A stretch of 64,000 nt of DNA from Streptomyces sp. DT2A-34 (GCF_030499515.1 NZ_JASTWJ010000001.1:3576001-3640000), one strand, 5' to 3'; shown: positions 55,243 to 64,000, counted from the first letter of the stretch. The notes: generated by a model not told the origin, from the sequence alone. Numbers and translations are program-made.

Positions 55243-56943
55243 TCAGCCCGACGCGCCGTGCTCCTCGCCGCGTCCGTTCTCGGAGCGGTAGTACCACCCC
55301 GCGGCCTCCGCACGGTTGCGCAGGCCCAGTCGGGTCAGGAGCTGGGCGACGTGCGCGTTGACCGTGCGGACGCTCAGGCGCAGTTCCTCGGCGATCTCCC
55401 GGTCCGTGCGGCCCTCGGCGAGGCGGGCGATCACCTGGCGCTGGCGTGGTGTCAGGTCGGCCGGCGATGCCGACGATGCCGGGGGCGGCCGGCGCGCGAC
55501 CGGCGCGCGGTCCGAGGGGCGGTCCGGGCGACGGGGCTCCCGCAGCCGGGCGATCCGTTCGACGTACGGCTCCGCGCCCATGGACACGGCGATCCGCTCC
55601 GCCTCGTCGAGCAGCGCGGCCGCGCGGTCGTCACCCCGTTCGTACGCGGCCACCCGTCCCAGCAGGGCGTGGACCAGGCGGGCCCTGGCATGGGTGCGCC
55701 GGAAGATCCAGATGGCGGTGTCCCAGTGCTCCGCCTCGACCTGCTCGCGAGCCCCGGCGTGTGCCGCTTCCGCACGCGCCACGGCCACCACCCCGTCCGT
55801 CAGTTCGTAGGGCGCGGCCACATGGTGGCGTACCCGGGCGTAGACGCTCTCCAGGGCTTCGAGCAGCCGGTCGGGCGCGGTGTCGGGGTGCAGCATGGGC
55901 GGCCGGGGGCCGGCCGTCTGGGCGTGGATCGCGGAGGCGAGCGCGTCGATGACGTACAGGCCGCTGCTGGGCGGTGCGAGGTGCCCGTCGGCCAGGAGGA
56001 GCGCACGGCCGGTCAGCTCCTCGACGGCCGCGTGGTCGCCGAGCCGGGCCGCCGCGGCGAGCGCCAGGCTGAGGAAGTACGCCTCGTGCAGCGGGCTGCT
56101 GGTCGCCACGAGCCGGACCAGCGACGGTGCCGGGTCCGGTTCCCGGCTGCGCCAGCTCTGCAGCCAGGCCCGGACCAGCGCCTCCTCGACCTCGTTGAGC
56201 GAACCGTGCCGCTCGTGCGGTGCCGGGTCGTTCAGCAGGTCGTCGGCCTCGGGCCAGCGGCCGGCCTCGATCAGGTCCTCGATCAAAGCCAGGCGCAGTG
56301 TGTTGCCCTCCTCGGTGGCCAGTTCGCCGTGTTCGGCGGCGTAGGCCAGGCCGGCGCCGCGGATGCGGGCGGCGTCGGCGACGTTCCCGGTGCGCAGGTA
56401 GGTGGCGCGGGCCTCGTTGAAGTAGGAACGCACGACCAGGTGGTGCTGCCGGGACTCGATACCCAGGCGCCGGGCCCGCCGGGTGCGGTGGAGGGACTCG
56501 TCGAGCGTGCCCAGGGTGAGGGCGGCCTCGGCCACGACCGTGCAGACGACGGTCTCCAACTCGGCGTCGTCGGCCTCGCGGGCCAGCTCCGCGGCCTCGT
56601 GGAGCAGCCGTACTCCGTCGTCGGTGCGGCCGCGTCGCAGCCCGGCGAGGCCGGAGGAGCAGAGCACCCGGATCCGCTCGTGCGGCAGCGCGTTCGGATC
56701 CAGCTCGGCGAGGGACTGCTCGAAGTAGTCGTGCTCCCAGCTGGTGCTGCCCGCGTCGAGATAGCGGCCGAGGTGTTCCAGGAGCAGGGCGCGGGAGTCC
56801 GTCGTCCGCCCGGCCTCGGTCAGTGCCCGGACGGCGATCCGGTGGGCCTCGTCGGCCCGGCCGGAGCGGAAGGCCCGCTCGGCCTGTCGACGGAGCGTCT
56901 CGGCCCTGCTCGACGCAGCGTCGTCATGCCCGGCAGCCGCCAC
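55243..56943 (-). CDS. LuxR-family regulator with TPR-like helical domain
   Basis: A 566-aa regulator. The C-terminal LuxR HTH (~495-555) reads LTPRQRQVIARLAEGRTDRE then RLSVRTVNAHVAQLLTRLGL. The rest is Ala/Arg/Leu-rich helical repeats resembling TPRs or the C-half of LAL/MalT-type proteins, but there is no AAA P-loop. The start is GTG 56943. It is convergent with the DMT exporter gene. Target unknown. Confidence 0.85.
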   Translation of the reverse strand: MAAAGHDDAASSRAETLRRQAERAFRSGRADEAHRIAVRALTEAGRTTDSRALLLEHLGRYLDAGSTSWEHDYFEQSLAELDPNALPHERIRVLCSSGLAGLRRGRTDDGVRLLHEAAELAREADDAELETVVCTVVAEAALTLGTLDESLHRTRRARRLGIESRQHHLVVRSYFNEARATYLRTGNVADAARIRGAGLAYAAEHGELATEEGNTLRLALIEDLIEAGRWPEADDLLNDPAPHERHGSLNEVEEALVRAWLQSWRSREPDPAPSLVRLVATSSPLHEAYFLSLALAAAARLGDHAAVEELTGRALLLADGHLAPPSSGLYVIDALASAIHAQTAGPRPPMLHPDTAPDRLLEALESVYARVRHHVAAPYELTDGVVAVARAEAAHAGAREQVEAEHWDTAIWIFRRTHARARLVHALLGRVAAYERGDDRAAALLDEAERIAVSMGAEPYVERIARLREPRRPDRPSDRAPVARRPPPASSASPADLTPRQRQVIARLAEGRTDREIAEELRLSVRTVNAHVAQLLTRLGLRNRAEAAGWYYRSENGRGEEHGASG

Positions 56944-57029
56944 GACCCGCCTCTCACCTCAGCCAGCCTTGCAGGTCAGAGGTTAACAAGCGGTTGCCGC
57001 CGGGCCGGGCACAGCGCCCGCCGGCCGGT

Positions 57030-58109
57030 TCAGACCGCGCTCACCGCCGACAGCCGATGCACGTCCCGCGCGGTCCCCGTGACCCCCGACAGGAACCCCT
57101 GCGCCCGCGGCGAGGCGTTCTCCGTCAGCCACGCGGGGTCGATGTCGCACACCGCGACCCGGACCTCCGTACCGGTCAGCGCCAGCGGCAACGTATGTAC
57201 GACGGTCGACGGGAAGCTCAGGATCGTGCGGCCGATCGGCCCGCGCCGCGCGATCAGCTCCAGCGGGAGGTCCGGCCGTACGACCTCCAGCCCCGTCTCC
57301 ACCGCCAGCCGATGCAGCTTCTCCGCGCTCTCCCTCCGATGGGCGAAGTAGCGGGTGGCCCCGTGGGCCTTGGCGAGGGAGCTGACGGCCTCCAGGTAGC
57401 GGTCGCCGTCCACCACGCCGGTCTCCACCAGCGAGGTGCCCACCATGTCGGCGCCCTTGGTGATGCGGGGCGGGCCGAAGCGGTCGCGGGTCCAGGCGAA
57501 GGTGTTGGCGGTGACCGTCACGCCGTCCGGGGTCTTCTCCATCGGCATCGACGAGAAGATCTCGACTCTCCGGCGCTCACTCGGCGTCAGCCGCTTCCGA
57601 GCCGCCGACGACACCGGCGCGAAGACCAGGTCGCGGGGACCGGGTCGGCCGCCCTTGCGGTGCCAGCGCACCAGGCGCTCGCCACGGGCGAGTTGGGCGA
57701 CGAACTCCATGGTCGCCGTGCCGTCGTCGACGACGACCAGGTCGCGCGCCTTGGTGATCGTCAGCAGCAGCTGGACGTACCGGGAGAAGGGGTCCCCCAA
57801 CACCACACGCTCGGCCCGGCGGAGCAGGCCGGCCAAGCCCCCGATCGTCTGGAACGGGGCCGCCGGCCCGCCCCGCGCCTCCTCCCAGCGGACCTCGTGC
57901 CCGTCCTCCCGCGCCAGCTCGGCCATCCGGCGCAGCTGGCCGCGGGTCATGGGGTCGATCGGGGACAGGACGACGAGGGTGAGTCCCCCTAGGGCGTCGT
58001 GCCGTCGGGCGTGCGCCCACTCCAGCACGTTCAGGAGCTGTACCGGGCTCTCGACGAAGGCGAGAGTGTGAGGGCCGGTGTTCCCGGCGCGGGGGCTCAT
58101 CGATCTCAT
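57030..58109 (-). CDS. Putative sialyltransferase-like glycosyltransferase
   Basis: A 359-aa protein with no membrane segment. The N-terminal HTLAFVESPVQLLNVLEWAH resembles the entry strand of GT52/polysialyltransferase-like GT-B enzymes; LVVVDDGTATMEFVAQLARG and ARDLVVVDDG fit that fold. Its position just past neuB in a CMP-nonulosonate cluster supports a nonulosonic acid transferase. ATG 58109 is chosen (GGGACGG upstream); 58100 and 58142 are alternatives. Confidence 0.68.
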   Translation of the reverse strand: MRSMSPRAGNTGPHTLAFVESPVQLLNVLEWAHARRHDALGGLTLVVLSPIDPMTRGQLRRMAELAREDGHEVRWEEARGGPAAPFQTIGGLAGLLRRAERVVLGDPFSRYVQLLLTITKARDLVVVDDGTATMEFVAQLARGERLVRWHRKGGRPGPRDLVFAPVSSAARKRLTPSERRRVEIFSSMPMEKTPDGVTVTANTFAWTRDRFGPPRITKGADMVGTSLVETGVVDGDRYLEAVSSLAKAHGATRYFAHRRESAEKLHRLAVETGLEVVRPDLPLELIARRGPIGRTILSFPSTVVHTLPLALTGTEVRVAVCDIDPAWLTENASPRAQGFLSGVTGTARDVHRLSAVSAV

Positions 58110-58263
58110 CGACGTACGACCGTCCCGTCGTAAGGCGCTCATGCGGCGCTCGTATTCAGCTCGTGTTCCGGCCAGTGCTGCCACGAGCCCGAAGGGCGCC
58201 GAGCCCGAGCGCTCCCTCTCGGGGCACTCGGGGTCGGCGCACTCGGACTCGGTGCCTTCGGGC

Positions 58264-59202
58264 TCAGACCTGGACCGGCTCGCCCGCGGCGGCGGCGATC
58301 TCCGCCTCGGCGACCACACCGGCGACGCGGCGCAGCTTCTTCATCGGGCCGAGCTCGGAGTCGTAGACCTTCTTGACGCCGTCACCGAGGGAGGCCTCGA
58401 TGGTGCGGATGTCGCGGACGAGGCGCGTCAGGCCCTGCGGCTCGACGGAAGCGGCCTGGTCCGAACCCCACATCGCGCGGTCCAGGGTGATGTGGCGCTC
58501 GACGAAGACGGCGCCGAGGGCGACCGCGGCCAGCGTGGTCTGCAGGCCCGTCTCGTGGCCGGAGTAGCCGATCGGGACGTTCGGGAACTCCTTCTCCAGG
58601 GTGTTGATCGCGCGGAGGTTGAGCTCCTCGGCCTTCGCGGGGTACGTCGAAGTGGCGTGGCACATCAGGATGTTGTCCGAGCCGAGGACCTCGACCGCGT
58701 GGCGGATCTGCTTCGGCGTCGACATACCGGTGGAGAGGATGACCGCGCGGTTGGTGGCGCGCAGGGCGCGCAGCAGCTCGTCGTCGGTCAGGGAGGCGGA
58801 GGCGACCTTGTGGGCGGGGACGTCGAACTTCTCCAGGAAGGCGACGGCCTCGGTGTCCCACGGGGAGGCGAACCAGTCGATGTTCTTGCTCTTGCAGTAC
58901 TCGTCGATCTGGCGGTACTCGTCCTCGCCGAACTCCACACGGTGGCGGTAGTCGATGTAGGTCATCCGGCCCCAGGGGGTGTCGCGCTCGATGTCCCACT
59001 GGTCGCGCGGGGTGCAGATCTCCGGGGTGCGCTTCTGGAACTTCACGGCGTCACAGCCGGCCTCGGCGGCCACGTCGATGAGCTTGAAGGCGTTCTCCAG
59101 CTCACCGTTGTGGTTGATGCCGATCTCGCCGCAGATGTAGACGGGCTTGCCCGGGCCGACCTCACGCGAACCGAACGAGCGCAGACGGGAGTTGGTGCTC
59201 AT
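58264..59202 (-). CDS. neuB: N-acylneuraminate/Kdn(-9-phosphate) synthase, NeuB family, no SAF domain
   Basis: Condenses phosphoenolpyruvate with a hexose(amine) or its 6-phosphate to form a nonulosonic acid. The TIM barrel is complete: CGEIGINHNGELENAFKLID, AVKFQKRTPE, DWFASPWDTEAVAFLEKFDV, LSTGMSTPKQI, LMCHATSTYPAKAEELNLRA and GYSGHETGLQTTLAAVALGA, then VERHITLDRAMWGSDQAASV. The protein stops at 312 aa; the C-terminal antifreeze-like SAF domain (normally residues ~285-345) is absent. ATG 59202 follows AAGGAC. It is 14 bp from the NeuA-HAD gene. Confidence 0.92.
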   Translation of the reverse strand: MSTNSRLRSFGSREVGPGKPVYICGEIGINHNGELENAFKLIDVAAEAGCDAVKFQKRTPEICTPRDQWDIERDTPWGRMTYIDYRHRVEFGEDEYRQIDEYCKSKNIDWFASPWDTEAVAFLEKFDVPAHKVASASLTDDELLRALRATNRAVILSTGMSTPKQIRHAVEVLGSDNILMCHATSTYPAKAEELNLRAINTLEKEFPNVPIGYSGHETGLQTTLAAVALGAVFVERHITLDRAMWGSDQAASVEPQGLTRLVRDIRTIEASLGDGVKKVYDSELGPMKKLRRVAGVVAEAEIAAAAGEPVQV

Positions 59203-59216
59203 GGCAGAAGATGTCC

Positions 59217-60518
59217 TTACTTGGTGAGGGAGTCGAGAGAGGGGCCGAGGATCCAGCTGGCGATCTCTCGGATCGCGCCGTCGCCACCGGGGGTGGTGGT
59301 GACCGCGCGTGCGGCGCCGCGCACGACGTCGTGGGCGCTGCCGACCGCCACGGGCCAGCCCACGAGGGCGAAGCACGGGAGGTCGTTGACGTCGTTGCCG
59401 ACGTAGAGCACGCGCTCAGGCGCGATGCCCTGCTCCTCGCACCACTGCTTGAGTGCGAGGTCCTTGCGGTCGATGCCGTGCAGCACGGGAATCTGCAGCT
59501 TCCGTGCGCGGGCGGCGACGACCGGGTTCTGCTCCGTGGACAGGATCAGCATCTTCAGCCCGCTCTTGCGCAGGGCGGCGATGCCGAGGCCGTCTCCGCG
59601 GTGCACGGAGACGAACTCCTTTCCATCGGCATCGATCAGCACCCGGTCGTCGGTCTGGGTGCCGTCGAAGTCCAGTACGACCGCGTCGATCTCGTCGGCG
59701 GTCGGGAGGGCGCCGGGCCGGTCCGCGTCGAACAGCGGGGCCAGCGCGCGGGCGCGGGCCAGGTCGTGGGGATCGTCGATCTCCAGGACCCGGGCGGGGT
59801 CGGTGCGCACGAGCTCGGTGCGGCCGAAGAAGCGGTGCCTGTGCTCGCGGAAGCCGCGCGCGTCCATCGCGTAGGCGGCGCCGGTCTCCAGGAAGTCCTG
59901 GGGGCGGTCCTGGCGGCGCGGGCGGAAGGACTTGTCGTGGTTGACGCCGTAGCCGCCGCCGGAGGTGGTGGTGCGGGTGGCGACGGTGTCGGTGCCGCCC
60001 TCGACGGCCTCGCGCTCGGCGCGCAGCGCGGCCGGCTCGTCGTCGCCGTGGCGCCACACGAAGCCGTGGAAGGGGGCGACGGTCAGGGAGGTGTCGGCGC
60101 CGTTGGCGACGATCGCCTTGACCACGCCGTCGATGTCCTCGCGGACGATGAAGGGGCTGGTGCACTGCACGAGCAGGACCACGTCCACCGGCCAGCCGTG
60201 CAGCGCCTCGTGCGCGTCCATGGCGTGCAGCACGGCCGCCTCGGAGGTGGCGGTGTCACCGGCGATGGCGGCGGGGCGCAGCACGACCTCGGCGCCGGCC
60301 TGGCGGGCGGCGGCCGCGATGCCCTGGTCGTCGGTGGAGACGACGACGTCCGTGACGAGTCTCGAAGCCCGGCACTCGCGCACCGCGCGGGCCACCAGCG
60401 GTACGCCGCCGACGGGCATCAGGTTCTTGGCGGGCACGCCCTTGGAGCCGCCGCGCGCGGGGATCACGGCGAGCACGCGCGGCACCGAAGTGCCTTGCCC
60501 TGCTTCCGACTTGGACAT
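59217..60518 (-). CDS. neuA: CMP-nonulosonic acid synthetase fused to a KdsC-like HAD phosphatase
   Basis: A 433-aa bifunctional protein. Residues ~15-240 are a CMP-sialate/Kdn cytidylyltransferase: AVIPARGGSKGVPAKNLMPV, VVVSTDDQGIAA, LVQCTSPFIVREDIDGV. Residues ~270-433 are a C0-type HAD phosphatase: AVVLDFDGTQTDDRVLIDAD (nucleophile Asp), LKMLILSTEQNPVVAARARK and VLYVGNDVNDLPCFALVGWP. The phosphatase would dephosphorylate a nonulosonate-9-phosphate before activation. ATG 60518 follows AAGGAGC. It is in an operon with neuB. Confidence 0.92.
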   Translation of the reverse strand: MSKSEAGQGTSVPRVLAVIPARGGSKGVPAKNLMPVGGVPLVARAVRECRASRLVTDVVVSTDDQGIAAAARQAGAEVVLRPAAIAGDTATSEAAVLHAMDAHEALHGWPVDVVLLVQCTSPFIVREDIDGVVKAIVANGADTSLTVAPFHGFVWRHGDDEPAALRAEREAVEGGTDTVATRTTTSGGGYGVNHDKSFRPRRQDRPQDFLETGAAYAMDARGFREHRHRFFGRTELVRTDPARVLEIDDPHDLARARALAPLFDADRPGALPTADEIDAVVLDFDGTQTDDRVLIDADGKEFVSVHRGDGLGIAALRKSGLKMLILSTEQNPVVAARARKLQIPVLHGIDRKDLALKQWCEEQGIAPERVLYVGNDVNDLPCFALVGWPVAVGSAHDVVRGAARAVTTTPGGDGAIREIASWILGPSLDSLTK

Positions 60519-60550
60519 GGGTTCTGCTCCTTGACGTGGGGTCTGGCGGC

Positions 60551-61864
60551 TCACAGCTCGCCCATCCGCCGGATGGCCGGTGCCACGCGCTGCACGCCGT
60601 GCCGGTAGGCGCCGCGCGCCGCCCGGCGCACTATCTGGCGGACCGGGCCGGGCTCCTTGTCGTGGGCGGGGGCGCCGGGCAGCGGGCTGCCGTCGGGGCC
60701 GAGGTGGTGGCGGGCGAGGATGCCGGGCAGATAGCCGGGGGCGGTGGCCGGCGTGTAGTACGGCGTGAGGGCGGGCAGTCCGCCCGGCCGGTCGAGCAGC
60801 TTGGCGATGCGCTCGCGGGCCGCGTCGAAGGCGGTGGCGTACGAGCCGTCGGCGCAGACGCCCTGCCGGGACACCCACTCCTCGTCGGGCGCCGGGCGGT
60901 GTCCGTCGTCCAGCTGGTCCCAGGAGGCGAGGCAGCCGGAGCCCACGAAGTGGTGGTTGCCGAGCGTCTCGCGCACACCGAGGTCGGTGAGGACGACGGT
61001 GGGGATACGGCGGTGCAGCGACTCCAGCGCCGCCGTGGAGCTGATCGTGACCAGCAGGTCGGTGCGGTCGAGGACCTCGCCCATGTTTCCGTACACCAGA
61101 CGGAAGTTGGCCGGCGGTTCGAGCCGCTGCACCAGCTTCTGGTACGGCAGCTCCTCGATGTGTGTGGTGTGTTCGCCCGGCTTGGAGCGCAGCTTCAGCA
61201 GCACCTCGCGCTCGGGGTGCTTGCGGGCGTGCTGGATCAGGCGGTTCAGCAGGTACGTACGGTCCCTGCGGTTGTCCGGCACCGAGGGCTGGGCGGCGAA
61301 GACGACCGTATAGGGGTCGTGCTCGCCGGTGTAGGGCTCCCCGCCGAGGAACGGCAGCGCCACCTCGGTCACCGCCGAGGAGTCGGCGCCGACCCCGTCG
61401 TACACCGCGCGGAAACGCTCGGCGTCCTGCCGGGAGTTGGCGAGGACGAGGTCCGCGCCGTGCCGCAGCAGCAGGCCGTCGGCGAGCTTCTCGTAGACGA
61501 CGCCGACATAGCCGGTGACGACGACGGGCCGCTCCGACTGCCCCTCCCAGACCCGCTTCAGGCCGTGCAGCATGGCCTGGACGCCCCCGCCGACGAGGGA
61601 GAGGACCAGGACGTCGTACGACTCCTGCGCCATGGTGCGCAGGAACTCGACGGCGGTCACCTCACGCAGGGAGTCGGCATGGACGCCGACCTCCTGGAGC
61701 TGGCGGGGGGTCGGGGTGGCGCGGCCGCGCAGGAGATATCCGTCCAGACGGATGTCCGAATTCTCCGGGGCGATGCGGTTCGCGGTGAGCGCACCCCATT
61801 TCCACCGGGTATCGGAATCCGCGAGTACGGCAACTCGCCGGGTCTTCGTCGCACTTACTGGCAC
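60551..61864 (-). CDS. Putative GT-B glycosyltransferase (DUF6716-like)
   Basis: A 437-aa soluble protein. AVLADSDTRWKWGALTANRI opens an N-terminal Rossmann half; RPVVVTGYVGVVYEKLADGL marks the middle and LLVTISSTAALESLHRRIPT is a GT-B donor-site-like segment. It recalls the actinobacterial DUF6716 putative glycosyltransferases found beside neuA/neuB. The start is GTG 61864, with TAGCGT 7 nt before. Divergent from the GT2 gene; it heads the minus-strand neuA-neuB operon. Confidence 0.75.
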   Translation of the reverse strand: MPVSATKTRRVAVLADSDTRWKWGALTANRIAPENSDIRLDGYLLRGRATPTPRQLQEVGVHADSLREVTAVEFLRTMAQESYDVLVLSLVGGGVQAMLHGLKRVWEGQSERPVVVTGYVGVVYEKLADGLLLRHGADLVLANSRQDAERFRAVYDGVGADSSAVTEVALPFLGGEPYTGEHDPYTVVFAAQPSVPDNRRDRTYLLNRLIQHARKHPEREVLLKLRSKPGEHTTHIEELPYQKLVQRLEPPANFRLVYGNMGEVLDRTDLLVTISSTAALESLHRRIPTVVLTDLGVRETLGNHHFVGSGCLASWDQLDDGHRPAPDEEWVSRQGVCADGSYATAFDAARERIAKLLDRPGGLPALTPYYTPATAPGYLPGILARHHLGPDGSPLPGAPAHDKEPGPVRQIVRRAARGAYRHGVQRVAPAIRRMGEL

Positions 61865-61871
61865 GTCGAAG

Positions 61872-61877
61872 ACGCTA
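61872..61877 (-). promoter_or_regulatory. Putative -10 box, leaderless DUF6716-like gene
   Basis: TAGCGT on the minus strand, 7 nt from GTG 61864. Confidence 0.45.
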
Positions 61878-62049
61878 GGAAGCGATGGAGAGGTTCTGCC
61901 CAACCCGAATGCAACAAACGGTTAACAGCACATCGACGAACGGCGAATCGGGGCCCGAAGTCGTTGAAAAAAAGCCTGGTTCACGGCATCGCCACGCGTC
62001 GTTCACCTGACATCAAGCTCTGGGTAAAGACGGGTGCCGGGCCGCCGCC

Positions 62050-62055
62050 TAACGT
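62050..62055 (+). promoter_or_regulatory. Putative -10 box, leaderless GT2 gene
   Basis: TAACGT, 7 nt from GTG 62063. The mirrored spacing at 61872 means both divergent genes of the cluster use the same leaderless layout. Confidence 0.45.
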
Positions 62056-62062
62056 CCTTCGC

Positions 62063-63043
62063 GTGGTCAAGCTCTCCGTCATCGTGCCGTTCTACAACGT
62101 GCAGCAATACGCGCCAGACACCTTGAAGAGCCTGCGTGCGAACACACGCGAGGACTTCGAGTTCATCCTCGTCGACGACTGCTCGACCGACGGGACACCG
62201 GACCTGCTCGCGCGCGCGGAGCGTGAGCTGCCGGGCGCGGTGGTCGTCAGACACGAGCGGAACGGAGGGCTGGCCACCGCGCGGAACACGGGCATCGACA
62301 GGGCGCGCGGCGAGTACCTGACGTTCCTGGACGGCGACGACTGGCTGGCGCCCGGCTATTTCCCGCAACTCCTCGCCGCCATCGAGGAGTTGGGCTGCGA
62401 CTTCGTACGCACCGATCATGTGCAGTGCACGGGGCGGGCGCGCAGCATCCACCGGGTGCCGCACGGCCGGCGGTGGACGGTGATGAACCCGCGGGAGGCG
62501 ATCCTGCCCGCCGACCGGTCGACGTCCGTGGACTACGCGTACGCGTGGGCGGGCGTCTACCACCGCCGCCTCGTCGACCGCGGGGTGCTGCACTTCACCC
62601 ACGGGCTGCGCACCGCCGAGGACCGGCCGTGGATCTGGAAACTGCACCGGGAGGCGAAGTCGTTCGCCGCGGTGGGGCTGCTGGGCGTCTACTACCGGCG
62701 CGGAGTGGCGTCCTCACTCACCCAGATCGGCGACGTCCGACAGTTGGATTTCATTCGTGCGTTCGACCAGGTAATCGAGGAAACGGCGGCCGACCCCGAG
62801 GCCGATAAGCTGCTCCCGAAAGCCGTGCGCACTTATTGCGCCATCATGGCGCATCATCTCGGCCACATCGAGAGGTTCGAACCCGCCGTGGCTCGAAAAC
62901 TGCGCTCGATGAGCGCCGCCGCCCTGAAAAGAATGCCGCAGGACGTGCTCGCGGAGGTAATGGACTCGATGGACGCGCAGCGAGCCTCCCGACTGCGGCG
63001 GGTGCGCCGCCGGTCGATGGGCACCCGGACGGTGGCCGCCTGA
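62063..63043 (+). CDS. GT2-family glycosyltransferase
   Basis: A 326-aa GT-A enzyme. LSVIVPFYNVQQYAPDTLKS opens the nucleotide-binding domain; ILVDDCSTDGTPDLL, NGGLATARNTGIDRARGEYL and FLDGDDWL (DxD-type metal site) are canonical. The C-terminal ~120 residues are helical. Similar proteins build teichoic or teichulosonic polymers. It overlaps the next gene by one base. Confidence 0.9.
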   Translation: MVKLSVIVPFYNVQQYAPDTLKSLRANTREDFEFILVDDCSTDGTPDLLARAERELPGAVVVRHERNGGLATARNTGIDRARGEYLTFLDGDDWLAPGYFPQLLAAIEELGCDFVRTDHVQCTGRARSIHRVPHGRRWTVMNPREAILPADRSTSVDYAYAWAGVYHRRLVDRGVLHFTHGLRTAEDRPWIWKLHREAKSFAAVGLLGVYYRRGVASSLTQIGDVRQLDFIRAFDQVIEETAADPEADKLLPKAVRTYCAIMAHHLGHIERFEPAVARKLRSMSAAALKRMPQDVLAEVMDSMDAQRASRLRRVRRRSMGTRTVAA

Positions 63044-64000
63044 TGCCTCGCACCACCCAGATCTTCTGCGCCTCGACGCTGTACGGCGCCGCGACCCTCG
63101 CCGCCGCCCTGGACGCCGGGCTCTTCGAACCGGCCGACCGGCGACTGCTGCTGGTCACCAACAACGCGACCAACCCCGAGATCACCCCGTCCGTCGACAC
63201 CATGCCGGGCTTCACCCCGATCAGTGAGCGCTTCGACGAGGTCCGGTCCTGGAACGAGACCATCTCCCCGTTCCATCCGAGCGGCTGGTCGCCGCGCGCC
63301 GACGACATCCCCATGTGGGAGCGGTACGTACGGCTGCTGTGGGGCCTCGGTGACGACGACGTCCAGCTGGCCGTCGAGTCCGTGCAGACCAATCCGGCCC
63401 TCGCGCTGTGCCAGCTGTTCACCGGCGCTCCCGTCGACGTCTACGCCGGCGGCCTCACCGGCTACGGGCCCACACGCGACAAGATCGACCCGCTGGTCGG
63501 CACCCGTATCGGCCGCCTGCTGCACCTCGATCTCGTCCCGGGCCTCACCCCGCTGCTGCTCACCGAGTTCGGTGTGCCGTCCGAACTGGTGCCGTCCGAG
63601 GCGTTCTCGAAGGTGATCGGCGAACTCGCCGAGGGTCAGGGCGACCTGACCGACCGCCCCTCCTCCGCGGGCGAGCGCCCGGCGCTGCTGCTCGGCCAGT
63701 ACCTCTCCGCACTCGGCATCCTCACCGACGCCGAGGAGGCGGACCTGCACCTCCAGATGGTGCGCGGCGCCGTCGAACTGGGCCACCGCGAGCTCGTGTT
63801 CAAGCCGCACCCCGTCGCGCCGGCCCACTGGTCGAGGCTCCTGGCGGACGAGGCGACGAAGCTGGGCGCCCAGCTCACCTTCCTGGACCGGCCCGTGCTC
63901 GCCGAGGTGGCCTTCCAGCGGCTGCGGCCCGCACTGGTCGTCGGCTGCTTCTCGACCGCGCTGCTCACGGCCGCCGGCCTGTACGGCGTCCCGGTCGCGC
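63043..64000 (+). CDS. Alpha-2,8-polysialyltransferase (POLYST) family protein, 5' part
   Basis: The first 319 codons are visible and the gene runs off the window. TQIFCASTLYGAATLAAALD opens a GT-B-like fold; ELVFKPHPVAPAHWSRLLAD (KPHP motif) and VVGCFSTALLTAAGLYGVPV (the S/T-containing donor motif) are typical of POLYST and related capsule enzymes. With NeuB and NeuA nearby it likely transfers the nonulosonic acid from CMP to a wall polymer. Confidence 0.85.
   Translation, partial: MPRTTQIFCASTLYGAATLAAALDAGLFEPADRRLLLVTNNATNPEITPSVDTMPGFTPISERFDEVRSWNETISPFHPSGWSPRADDIPMWERYVRLLWGLGDDDVQLAVESVQTNPALALCQLFTGAPVDVYAGGLTGYGPTRDKIDPLVGTRIGRLLHLDLVPGLTPLLLTEFGVPSELVPSEAFSKVIGELAEGQGDLTDRPSSAGERPALLLGQYLSALGILTDAEEADLHLQMVRGAVELGHRELVFKPHPVAPAHWSRLLADEATKLGAQLTFLDRPVLAEVAFQRLRPALVVGCFSTALLTAAGLYGVPVA

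Overview
The window is high-GC actinobacterial chromosome and almost certainly Streptomyces. Evidence: extreme GC bias at third codon positions, many GTG starts, leaderless genes, typical Streptomyces intergenic repeats, and a gene order that matches from memory the Streptomyces coelicolor core region containing hutH, cdgE, pccB, accA2, deoC and afsQ1/afsQ2. No tRNA, rRNA, CRISPR array, transposase or prophage gene was seen. This is core chromosome rather than an island.

Layout. (1) 1-11.9 kb: end of a probable lipoprotein gene, histidine ammonia-lyase hutH, a four-core tandem repeat array, the GGDEF protein CdgE, an enoyl-CoA hydratase, an adenylate cyclase, then biotin ligase birA divergent from the acyl-CoA carboxylase genes pccB and pccE, a SGNH hydrolase, a 45-aa membrane protein and maf. 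(2) 12.6-14.5 kb: accA2, the biotinylated subunit that partners PccB/PccE and is a BirA substrate. (3) 14.5-18.4 kb: TetR and DeoR regulators, an LpdA-type flavoprotein and a gamma-glutamylcyclotransferase-like protein. (4) 18.5-27.6 kb: purine nucleoside phosphorylase, phosphosugar mutase, deoC and two overlapping aldehyde dehydrogenase genes, and a uridine-kinase-like gene, with membrane genes between. (5) 28-33 kb: sigQ divergent from afsQ1-afsQ2-lipoprotein, then VanZ and PspC proteins. (6) 33.9-35 kb: adenosine deaminase. (7) 36-42 kb: LysR regulator divergent from an MFS exporter, a second DnaN-like sliding clamp, an ECF sigma factor with a SnoaL tail, a STAS protein and an AEC carrier. 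(8) 42.2-50.8 kb: a complete nucleoside uptake and salvage unit, all on the minus strand (two BMP lipoproteins, ABC ATPase, two permeases, cytidine deaminase, thymidine phosphorylase). (9) 51.2-57 kb: M20 amidohydrolase, a frameshifted methyltransferase, an intact methyltransferase with a DMT exporter, and a large LuxR regulator. (10) 57-64 kb: a nonulosonic acid (sialic acid/Kdn) glycopolymer cluster with glycosyltransferases, NeuB, a NeuA-HAD fusion and a polysialyltransferase-type protein cut by the window edge.

Two regulatory systems stand out. First, the 12-bp palindrome CTACGCGCGTAG, or a version with one arm altered where it merges into a -10 box, lies ahead of six nucleoside units: pnp, deoC, add, the ABC-cdd-deoA operon and both BMP lipoprotein genes. 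Together these encode uptake, deamination, phosphorolysis, mutase and aldolase steps, so they look like one regulon spread over 32 kb. Its regulator is not proven; the DeoR-family gene in the window is only a candidate. Second, the sliding-clamp paralogue and the neighbouring ECF sigma gene each have an exact match to the actinobacterial RecA-NDp (PafBC-type) DNA-damage promoter, TTGTCAGTG-N8-TANNNT, suggesting a damage-inducible pair.

Smaller points of interest: a 149-nt nested hairpin in the leader of one BMP gene, a possible ATC start for the ABC ATPase, a consensus AfsQ1 box between sigQ and afsQ1, a catalytically incomplete aldehyde dehydrogenase paired with a complete one, a NeuB without its C-terminal SAF domain, and a 48-nt inverted copy of part of the AEC gene. 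All calls come from reading the sequence; no database search was run.
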